Of a stretch of 64,000 nucleotides of DNA, positions 47,161 to 56,900 are shown in pieces. This stretch comes from Dendrobium chrysotoxum. Its lineage: Eukaryota > Streptophyta > Magnoliopsida > Asparagales > Orchidaceae. The stretch is taken from contig CM034307.1 of assembly GCA_019925795.1 (NCBI GenBank), positions 19,303,197 to 19,367,196 on the forward strand, written 5' to 3'. The notes under the pieces were generated by a model. That model ran no database searches and was not told where the DNA came from. It saw only the letters and a list, made by a program, of their open reading frames with translations. Position numbers and translations under genes: made by a program. Positions within the stretch are counted from its first letter, which is position 1, and each line of letters begins with the position of its first letter.

Positions 47161-48329
47161 TCAATGATTTATAATCAAAGGTTGAAAGTGAATGGAGGCA
47201 TTGGAGAAAGCTCCAAGGTAAAAATCCACTAGGTGATAAGTCTAGTGGGATAGGCCGTAAATATTTGAAGGTTTTACAACCTTTGGAAATTAATTCAACT
47301 TTTGGGATTAGAGACCTCAGAATAAACTTAAATTTGGAAGGTTGCCTTTAGAGACATGTCCCATCAGTATGCGATTGACAAAATCTAAATAAGAGGTCAA
47401 TTGATTGGGGTTTGTGGTGTTTGAAAAATCCCTGGAAAAGGCTTTCAGGACCTAAACCTTTAGCCTTTGATTTTGGGTTTAAATTTTTGGATTTAAGCTA
47501 GAATTTTGATTTGAATGATTAGATTTGAATTAACATATCATTTATGATCATTTGGAATGATCATTAGTGATAGGATAGGATTAAAGCTTGATAGGAAGTT
47601 ATATCAAGTATTTAACTCTTGATTAAACTAGAAGTTGAATTGCCTAGGAGTCTAGGTAGATTTGAAGCTTGAATAGGTTTGATTTGAGGTCTAGGTTAAA
47701 TTTGAAGTCTAAATAGATCTAGAGTCAGGGCATATCCCAAGGTCTGGACTGCTCTAGAGTCTAAAGTCTAGGAGTATCCTAAGGTCTAATGTTTAGGAGT
47801 ATCCTAGGGTCTAGAGATCCTAGAGTATGGGATCTAGAATGATCTTAGCATCTAGGTAGATCTAAGATCTAGAGTCTGTGAGGAATCCTAGGGTCTAGAG
47901 TAGATCAAAGATTTAAGTAGATTTTAAGGTCAGGATAGGTCTAGGGTCAGGGTAGATCCTAGGGTTGAAAATGATATTAGGATCTAGAAATCCTAAGGTC
48001 TGAGGTCTAGAAGAATCCTAAGACCTAAGAATCCTAAGGTCTGAGATCTAGAAGAATCCTAGGATCTAGGAATCCTAAGGTCATGATTAAAAGGATCCTA
48101 ATGTCTAGAATAGATCCTAAGGTCCTGGATAAGTCTGGAGATTGGATTGATCCTAAGATTTGACTAGATCCTAGGGTTTGGGTCGATCTTAAGGTCTAGA
48201 TTAATATGGAATTTGGATTGGATTCTAGTGACCTCATACAAAAATGAGGTTAATAAATGGACCCCTAATATGTATAATAAAATGAAGTGCTATTGCACAT
48301 ATTGGCATTGACTGAATAGAATGGTCAAG
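47161..48329 (-). repeat. Conserved UTR block and short GGTCTAG/ATCCTA repeats
   Basis: 47250-47400 matches 13300-13450. From 47650 to 48225 there is a degenerate tandem of about 20-25 bases built from GGTCTAG(A/G), GATCCTA and AAGGTCTAGA words. 48225-48320 is the block shared by all three Tat UTRs (GACCTCAT-acaaaa-ATGAGGT stem, GGACCCC, AATATGT). Non-coding. Confidence 0.7.
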
Positions 48330-49440
48330 TTTGGAGTTTTGACCCTAAAGGAATGGAAAGTCTATCCCTGGGGAATCGAGGTTTGAGATAATATTAGGGT
48401 AGTGCCAAAGAAGGTGTACTCTACTACTAGTGGATCTAATCCTAAGGGTAGGAGAATCCTAATCTTAAAGGAAGAGAAATCTCGGTGATCGTATAAGAAG
48501 AAAGAACTTCTAACTATAAAGGATTGAATTTATATTTGATTCTAAAGAAAAGGAAATCCTAACCCCAGAAGATTCAATTTGAAATGATACTTGGGTAGTG
48601 CTGGGGGCAGCGTACTCTACAACTAGTATACCAAATCCTAAGGAAGAAAAGAACCTAGCCTTAAGGAGAAAAAGAGTGGATGATTATATAGTAAGGAAGA
48701 ATTCCTAACTATAGAAGATCAAGTTTAAAATTTGATACTAGGGTAGTGCCACGAGGGGCGTACTCTACCATTAGTGGCTTTAATCATAAGGGAAGGAACA
48801 AGAGCCTAACCTTAATGAGAAGAAAGTGATTTTGGAATTTGACATTGAATCCAGGATGGTGCTACAAAGGACATGCTCCATCAGTAGGGAGTCTAATCCT
48901 AAGGCAAGGAAAAGTTTACCCTAAGGAAAAGAGACCTGGAAAATCTTATGGGAAGAGAGTATTGCTTCCTATAGAAGATCAGGCTTAAATTTTTTAATTT
49001 TGAAACTAGGATGGTGCGGCAGAGGGCGTTATCCATCACTAGGAAATTTAATCCTGAGGAAAGAAAACATCTAACCCTAAGGAGAAGAAAACTGGAGGAC
49101 CCCGTGGGAAGGAAGCATTGCTTCACACAGAATGGTGTCTAGATTTTAAACCTAGGATGGTGCCACAGAACACCTACTCCATCACTAGAAGATCTAATCC
49201 TAAGGAGAGAAAGCACGACGACTCACATCTATCCTTAAGGAAAAGAAAATTGAAAAACCCTATGGGAAGGAAGCATTGCTTCACACAGAATGGGGTCTAG
49301 ATTTTAAACCTAGGATGGTGCCATAGAGGGCGTGCTCCATCACTAGAAGATCTAATCCTAAGGAGAGAAAGCGCGATGACTCACATCTATCCTTTAAAAA
49401 AAGAAAACTGGAAGACCCTATGGGAAGGAAGCATTGCTTC
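48330..49440 (-). repeat. Tandem array of about 120-bp units (same monomer as 31180-32130)
   Basis: Eight or more units containing GG(T/A)(A/T)G(G/T)TGCC...GGGCGT(A/G)CTC...A(C/T)CACTAG and TCTAATCCTAAGG. The core stems differ between units but stay paired: GGTAG/CTACC (near 48743-48771), GATGG/CCATC (near 48853-48883 and 49011-49039). The last two units, each about 180 bases, are almost identical (about 49080-49440). Confidence 0.85.
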
Positions 49441-50045
49441 ACACAGAATTGGGTCTGGAATGATCGTATGTGAAGGAAACTTGCTTCAGATAGAGAATCG
49501 AGTTTGGATGATTATATGTAGAGAAAACTAGCTCTACACAGAGGATCGGGTCTAAAATGATCGTATGTGAAGGAAACTTGCTTCACATAGAGAATCGGAT
49601 CTGGAATGATCGTATGTGTAGAGGAAACTTACTCTACATAGAGGATTGAGTCTAGAATGAGCATATGTAAAGGAAAATTGCTTTACATAGAGGACCAGAT
49701 TTGGAATGATCGTATGTGAAGGAAACTTGCTCCACGTAGAGGATCAAGTCTGGAATGATCATATATAGAGAAAACTTGCTCTTTATAGAGGATCGGATTT
49801 GAAATAATTATATATGAAGGAAACTTGCTTCATATAGAACACCGAGTCTGGATGATCATATATAGAGGAAACTTTCTCTATACAGAGGATCGAGTTTGAG
49901 ATAATCATGTGCAGAGGAAACTTTCTCTACTCAGAGGATTAGATCTAGATGATCATATGTAAAGGAAACTTGCTCTACATAGAGGATTGAATCTAGGATG
50001 ATCATGTGTAGAGGAAACTTGCTCTATACAGGGGATCGAGTTTGA
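49441..50045 (-). repeat. About 50-bp tandem array of hairpins with fixed loop and covarying stems
   Basis: Twelve units. Each has a GAAACTT(G/T)-type loop flanked by paired arms, then AGA(G/A)GATCG(G/A)(G/A)TCTGGAATGATC. Examples: TATGTGAAG/CTTCACATA (49564-49572 with 49581-49589), TATGTAAAG/CTTTACATA (near 49664-49689), TATATGAAG/CTTCATATA (near 49810-49836), TGTAGAG/CTCTACA (49517-49523 with 49532-49538), TATAGAG/CTCTATA (near 49861-49882). Others have one mismatch or wobble. Not found in elements B or C. Confidence 0.9.
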
Positions 50046-50290
50046 ATTCTGCAACTTGAGATTTGAATTTGAATTGATTTAGTTTTGAAGTTGACGAGTT
50101 TTAAATTTGAAATTTGATTTGATTTTGATTTGTTTAAATTTAAAAGATTTTAAAATTGATTTGATTTGAGTTTGAATTTGGAGATGTTTTGAATTTGATT
50201 CGATTTAATTTTGAATTTCAAAAGTTTTTTAAAATTTGATCTTAAATTTGATTTTAAATTTAAAGTGTTTTCAATTTGATTTTAAGTTTG
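50046..50290 (-). repeat. TTTGAATTTGA low-complexity tract
   Basis: Irregular TTTGAATTTGA/TTTTGAT repeats between the hairpin array and the integrase remnant. Similar sequence occurs in the leader at 52760-53240. Confidence 0.8.
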
Positions 50291-50370
50291 ACACTCATCT
50301 AGCATGGTACTCCCCGAAGAGACTCCCTAATATTTGAAATTATTGGGTGACATTCTTTAGGGTTGATCAG

Positions 50371-50560
50371 TTAAAGGGAAACTCCCTCAAAGATCATCAT
50401 TAGAATGAACGATCTAGTCAACGTTAATTCAAGCTTTCCATTGATCTCACAATGGATTAGGCATGGTCTCCAAAAGACTACGACCAAGTCTCCTACTTGG
50501 GGAGTTCTAAAATGACACAACTTATCAAGATCTCGAATCAACCGTAACTTATGAACTTTC
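50371..50560 (-). pseudogene. Tat integrase C-terminal remnant
   Basis: The minus strand is open for 63 codons and contains PQVGDLVVVFWRPCL, which corresponds to FQVEDLVLILQRPIF in element C (30882). Upstream 'MKVHKLRLIRDLDKL' fits the linker just before. No catalytic core is found to its right (which is upstream on this strand), so almost all of pol has been lost from element D. It shows that element D descends from a coding Tat element. Confidence 0.72.
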
Positions 50561-51259
50561 AAACTTTATTGAGCTTAATTTGATTTTTATTTGAGGCCCT
50601 CGAACTCTTCAAATTAGAGTCGGGCACTCTGCTTAATTAAAGTTTAATTTTGAACCATAAGTCTCAGCAAAGGAAACTACGTCCCTAGATCATAATGATT
50701 TAGGACTCAGCACAGGGTGTGGTTTGATTTTAAATGATAATTTCTAGAATTAGAAAATACTCCTCTAGTAGGATTAATCTTGGACCCAGCATAGAGTGTA
50801 ATTTTATAAAGAAGGCCTTAAAGGAAAGATTCCTATGTGGAAGGACTCACACACACTCCTCAAGGACTAGATTTAAATTTTCATAAAGAGTAGAAGATTC
50901 ATTCTTCTTATTAGAAAACTTCCTCTAGCTATTTGGACCCTGTCAAAACGACAAGCAGGAATAAATTTAGAAGTATAGTGGAAAGTTGAGTGACTCCAAC
51001 TGACCTGAAAATGTTTTAGGATTTAGGTTTTGTTGACCCAGCCTGAGTTTCGTAGAAACTAAACAGGGGTCTCCCTTAAATATTTTGAATTAAAATTAAT
51101 TTCAAAGGGTTGTAAGCTGAATAAAGAAATTTGATCTTTTCAATTCTCTTGCACGAGAGATTTTTTGTATCTTGATAGATTATTGATGCATGATCATTAA
51201 TCAAAATTTAAGATTTTTTAAAATCAAGAAATTTAAAGTTGACTGGGTCTCTTAAGATT
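50561..51259 (-). other. Unassigned interior of element D
   Basis: No domain recognised on either strand. A short phrase around GGA(C/T)(T/C)CAGCA-AG-GTGT occurs twice (50702 and 50793). Probably remnant polyprotein or UTR. Confidence 0.45.
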
Positions 51260-51480
51260 TAAGGATTTAGAAGAAGGGAGCCTCTTTCATTCTTTTATGG
51301 TGGCACACTTTGCACATCTTTTGATTTATAGTGCTTTTTGTACTATTTTTTCAAATTTTTTACTCCTTCGTACATCTTTTGACTTCTAGTGCATTTTGTG
51401 CATTTCATGATTTTTGGCGCACTTTGTGCATCTTTTGATTTCAATTAAATTTGAGAAGTGGCTTCACTTTCTTTGAATGC
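51260..51480 (-). repeat. Short tandem repeat around GCGCACTTTGTGCATCTTTTGAT
   Basis: Four or five degenerate units of about 40-50 bases with (T/G)GGCACACTTTGCACATC, then TTTTGATTT (51295, 51355, 51390, 51414). The reverse complement of the same unit lies at 16480-16610. Confidence 0.7.
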
Positions 51481-51899
51481 CGAGGATATATCTCAAGTAT
51501 AAGAGAAAAAAACTGACCCTCTTATACAAGGAAAAATAATCCTCAAGGCGGACCCAATCTTTTTGAAAAGAGTATCGACTTGACTTTTAAAAATCATTGA
51601 ACAAATTTTAAGCATGCAAGAGACATCTATTGAAATAGAAAATTGCAAGAAGATTAAAAAGCTTTTCATTTCACAGGTCAACTTAAGTTTGACATTGATT
51701 TTAGTTCAATAATTAAATCAATCTCATAAAAGAGGTGGGAGGGAGGGGCATTTAAACATCTGGTGGAGTCAACTACAACTTTCTCCTACTTAAAACTTAA
51801 GGTAGAGGTCAATTTTTATTAAAAAGATTATTCAACTATATCGAAAATTTAAACTTAGTACACTTGACAAATTAGAAATTTTTTCCTTAAAATGTTGCT
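51481..51899 (-). other. Unassigned interior of element D
   Basis: A 62-codon minus-strand frame (51493-51681) has no recognisable domain and is likely remnant polyprotein. Confidence 0.4.
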
Positions 51900-52720
51900 A
51901 ATCTAGGTGGTAAAATCCCAGCAATATGGAATTAGATTCCTATGATCTCCTTAGATGGAGAGACTGTTATAGGATTTGCACTATTCTTAGAAGATGTTGC
52001 ATCATTTTAATCAAAATATTTATCATTATAGGACCCCATTGAAAATTAAATTTTGACGGAATCACTCTCTGATACAATCATAGATTATTTCCCCTCTCCT
52101 ATTACTAGTGGTCTAGTAATTAGGAGAGTGGCCCCCCGAGTGGTTTTTACATGTGCTCCTCTATAGGTGATGTAGTGGGACACGTATAAAAATGTGGCCT
52201 AACATCTTCTAATAGAGCGGAAGGGTCATAACCTTCAACTGGGGGCCTAGGGCCTAGTACTAGTGTTTGTTTAGTTCTAGCTTGATTGATTCTCGTTGTG
52301 TAGTAGTCAAGAAGGTGTATTGAAGATCATGCTCCCATTTCTACAACCTCCCTCCTTTGAGTAACAGGAGAAGAGTGGAACTGATTTCCACCAAGGAAGG
52401 GGTACGTAGAAGGAGCAACGAGCTCTTGACGGGTCTTAATATTATCTTGCTATAAGGCTCTCAACTCAGCAGCCTTTCTAGTCTTAACAACCTTCTTTCT
52501 GACTCTTCGAAGGTAGTTCTTCCACTTATTCTTGCTAGCCCAAGGGGTGTTAGAACTTGATCCGATCTTAGACTGAGATGGTAGCTCTTCTATCGTTATT
52601 GGCTTCTAATTCTTATCCACCTAAGCAGAGGGTACAGTGGGTAAAGGGGCGATAGTGACCTCCACCTCGGAGATGGGAGAGTCAACTCCTGACTCTAAAG
52701 TAATCTCAATTAAGGGGATA
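51900..52720 (-). pseudogene. gag: Tat gag N-terminal remnant
   Basis: Read on the minus strand from about 52720: IEITLESGVDSPISEVEVT then IAPLPTVPS, aligned with the gag start of element C (IQITFILGIDSTAPKMEVVVTPIPT). A basic segment follows (KNKWKNYLRRVRKKVVKTRKAAELRA, about 52545-52465). Stops begin near 52624. The capsid core seen at 24655 in element C is not present. A strong hairpin lies within (52094-52128). Confidence 0.68.
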
Positions 52721-53956
52721 TCCCTTTGTATTCTTGCAGACAGATAGGGCTCTTCTCAAATTTAAGAAATGATTTCAAGATTGAACTTGAATTTGAAATG
52801 GAAATTAAGTTTGAACTTAATGTTGAAGTTGTGGTTAAAGTAAAAGTTGGATTTGAATTTGAATTTGAGGTTAAAGTCAAATGGATTTTCTTCAAACTTT
52901 GTAACTCAACATGCTGAGTTTCACTCAATCATGTAGGTTCACAAAATTGATATAAAAAATCTAGGGGTTGGGCTCGACTCTTTTCATTTCATCAATTGAC
53001 TTGGGTCAAAATGTCAAAGCCCGAATTTAAGTTTGGAATCAAATTTAAAGTTAAATTCAAAGTTAGAATCAAACTTGAATTCTAGGTGAAAGTTGAATTT
53101 AGACTTAAGGTTGAATTTAAATTTGAATCTTGAGGTTAAAATTGGATTCGAATTCAAGGTTGAAATTGGATTTTAATTAAGATGGAATTTGAGTTTGAAA
53201 TTGGATTTAAACTCAAGGTTGGAAATGAACGGATCTTCTTAGAATTTGAAACTCAACATATTGAATTTTATTCAAATATGCAGGTTTATAAAATTAACCT
53301 GAAGATCCTAAGAAATTAGGCTTGGCTCTTTTCACCGCACCAAGTGATTTGGGGATAAAATATGAAAGCCTAGATTTAATAGGAATTTTGAATTTGAGTT
53401 GCATACATTCAACTATAATAAAATATTATAGAAGACACATGGCAATGATGATTGAAGTTGATTTGAAAGATTTTTCTTCACTTTTGAAATTCAAAATGTT
53501 GAGTTTTATTTTCAACATAATGGTTAACAAAAATTATTGGAGAAATCTGGAGACCTTAACTGGACTCTTTCATTGCACTGACTAGCTTAGAGTGAAATGT
53601 CAAAATTTGGATTTGATTAAGGGTTTGAATCTGGGTTTTGAGATTGAGGGATTTCCTGTAAACTATGAAACTTAGCATGTAAAGATTTATTTGAGCATAC
53701 GAGTTTTCAATATATACAGGAAGATTTTGAAAAGCTCGGCTTGACTCTTTCACTCTACCAATAAACTTGGAGGCAAAATATTAAAGCCAGACTTGGAGGG
53801 AGGTTTCCAACAGTCACCTCTCTTTTCACATGTCTTAATTGAGTTGGTCACACTCACTCGAGAGAGAAATGGGTAGAGGGACCAATGGAAGAAAAGGTAG
53901 CCAAAACTATCGATGTAATAAAATTTGTATCGCTCTTAAAGATGGACAGAGAGATT
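52721..53956 (-). other. Tat 5' leader with four diverged copies of a 130-bp module
   Basis: Modules at about 52905-53030, 53245-53380, 53485-53610 and 53665-53795 each read AACTCA(A)CAT--TGA-TTT, then a GG-TTAC/GTTTATAAAAT-like part, then GGCT(T/C)GACTCTTTCA--(G/T)CACCA and AATGTCAAAG-C. Between them run TTTGAATTTGAGGTTAAA low-complexity tracts of varying length. One such module is in element C (22140-22275). The leader nearest the PBS (53820-53950) matches 21980-22080. Frames in both directions here are low-complexity artefacts. Confidence 0.72.
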
Positions 53957-53975
53957 GTCCCTAACGAAGTTGCCA
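53957..53975 (-). other. Tat-type primer-binding site of element D
   Basis: The minus strand reads TGGCAACTTCGTTAGGGAC, five bases after the LTR end (CA at 53981-53982 in plus view). It gives the element's orientation. Confidence 0.72.
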
Positions 53976-53980
53976 TTTTT

Positions 53981-56900
53981 TGTTTGATTGAAAAATATAA
54001 TATATAGTTTTAAAAAAGATTTAATTTTCTTTGGAAAATATTTAATTTCTAGAATTTTAATATTTGAAATCGAATGCTTATTATGAATGATATATTACCT
54101 TGAAAAGTGAACATATCGTTCCCTAATAAGTTCAGATTATAAATCTTTAAATTTATCTTGATTATCATAATCAAACTCGAGGAAAAATAATATATGATCA
54201 TAGAGGATCAAAGTGATGTTTAATCTAATGTTCGACTATGCTAATCTGAATAGATGGATCATTAATTTCATAATTAAAGTTACGATTGTAATTGACATAT
54301 CTATCCAAGGAAAGAAGATTTTAATCACTATCGATCTTTTCAATATGATGATAATGATCACCAAATTTGAATTTCTCAAAGATAACTAATTAAAGTTTTA
54401 AAAAGCTTGATTTTTGATAATTAGATCTTGGTTTCTAAATGTCCTATGAGCGCAAGCCCTCGTAGTTAATTAAATCATAGGAAACTAGAAATTTTCCTAT
54501 AAATACTCTTGATTAAAATAGTAATACAAACATTATTTAAGAATTTAAGGTTTGATCTCAAAGGAGGTAAGGGTTAGAGTTTTCAATAGGGAATGGATCA
54601 AATTTGAACACTTATTTCTGGAATCGAAGGAGAAAGGGTAGGAGGTGTTTGGGATTTTGAATTACTTTAGAAACTCCCCAACCTATCCTAAATATTGGGC
54701 TTGAATTTGATAGAAAGAGATTTTATGTTTTGAATGATCATTTTTATTAGGAAGTTGGGATTCAAATCCCAGAGTTTGAGGACTTAAGATTGAAAATTTG
54801 CCTCGGATCCTATGTCTAAAATGGGTACTGAAAATTAGTGACCCAGATCCTAGCTAATGCAATGCAATCCTGGACTTACCCAGGCTTGAATTGGGGAGCT
54901 AAACCACCTAAATGCTTCAAAATTATGTATCTGGTCTTTTATGCAAGAGTGGATAAGGACATTAATTAGATTGAGTTTAAGGAAAGCGGGGCCGACATCT
55001 AGAGCAGATTCCTAATTGGTCCCTTGACTTATGCTGGGTGAAATGCTTAAGCTAAAATATAATTAATAATTTAAATATTTTTAAATTTGTATCTAATGTA
55101 ATGCATGCTAGTTGACTCGAATGATTAAATCAGAATGAAACAATTTTTAAAAAGGGCTTAGAAATATATTTTTATCCTAGATTTGCATAGATCCCCTTGA
55201 CAGAACTGCACCCTCATAGGCTAGGTGGTCTACCAGAACCAACAGGCGGGGAGGTACCTAACAAGTAGAAAGAAAATGTAGTAAATATGCACATCAAAAA
55301 CTTCCGGCGGCCCCGAGCTTACTTATTAAAGTTTTAGAGTTTCTATCTGAGCTTAAATCTTTTAATTTTAATGAAATAAAAAAATTTTAGCGTTCCCTCA
55401 CGAGCCTCCGATTGGGTTACAGGCTAAATCAAATACGACAAACAATAATAGCCAAAAAAATTACAAAAAGCATGTAATCTTAATATCTCAATCAGCACTT
55501 CAATCAACTCAATTAAATAATTAAATAAATTAAATTAAAACTCAAACTGAAAGTCCATAGGCAAGTGCCATTTAATTATAAAATTCAAGGTCTGCAGAAA
55601 AAAATAAAGTGGCTGGGTACCACTGACTACAACCCAGATTCTCCTCCTGAGACTCAAGTGACTTTGAGAATGGGTCTTCTATTCGTTCTTCACTTCTTCA
55701 TCCTCTGTGGGGCTCCTTGGATCGTCGGGTCTGGATATCCAAATGAAAAGAAACTCCTAGGTAGGGGTGTTATCTTTTCTCTTTAGATAGTCTAAAATCA
55801 TCCTAATTTGGATCTCCAAATGGAGAGAAACTCTCCCATAAGGGATGTCCCTTCCTCTTTGGATTCCAAATTATATTTTTAAACATCCCATTCTCAAATC
55901 ACTTTAAACATTATAACTCAATTCAAATTAAATTACATTAATAAAAAATGAAAATCTAGACTAAACTACCTGCAGGGTTATCCTAATAATCAATAGTTAA
56001 TTTGACATCCTAAGAAGTTAATATTAATCAAATCATCTCAATCAGTTAATATTTGAAATTAAAATACTCAAATCACAGCCACGCTTCGCCATGCTCTTTT
56101 GATTTAAAGGGGGTTATAGCAAACTCTGAAGCACATGTAGAAAATAAGGTTAATTTTAAAGCTTCATTATTTAATTTCCCCCTTTTAATTTTAATGCCCT
56201 ATATGAGCATGGTCACCTGCATAAGATTGAATTAGTATTTAAATTATCCCTAACCTAGGGTAGATCTAACATACAATTAATCACAACGTAGAGTGCAGTA
56301 AATAAATAAATAATTAGTCAATTTTACTACTGGCACTGAAAACTCAAAAATAAGGCACACAGCAGAAAAGTAAACATCGGCCTAGCCTAAGACTAGAGTT
56401 GGTTGTCCTAACAAACCATCTAAAGTGTGTGTAAAGGTCATGTGGGTTTGATATATCCTAAGTAGGATTATTAGTTGAAATTATTTAAAGTTCTGGCTGG
56501 TTGAAAGGTTTAAGGAGAAACTTTTAATTAAAGTTTCAATATTAATGATTTAAAATTTTAGGATATATTTTAAAGTGTTGAATGGATACCACCTTTGTTG
56601 CTCACCGAGGTCGTGAAGTTTATTTCACCTTCCTTGGGGCTAATTTAATAGGCTCGTAAGCTTGGGTTGCCTAGTGATACTCGATATGATTAGGTGGATT
56701 TGATTTCGTTAAGTTTTGAAAGTTAATTAATTTTTAATTATAGTTGATTGGCTTCTTATTTTAAGGTTGAATTGATATTTTCTGGATTTTTAAATCAATT
56801 GCTTAATATTCTGGAATTATTTGAATTATTTAATATATTTAATTAAAGGGGTTAAAAGTTGACATTTAAATTAAGAGTTAGTTCTATAATGTTAATATTT

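Noticed and set aside
49118..49300. Plus-strand frame with a repeated sequence
   Set aside because: It lies on nearly identical units of the 120-bp array.
52710..52928. Two overlapping frames (63 and 72 codons), one rich in Ser/Thr/Asn and the other in Glu/Phe/Lys
   Set aside because: Products of the TTTGAATTTGA low-complexity tract in the leader.
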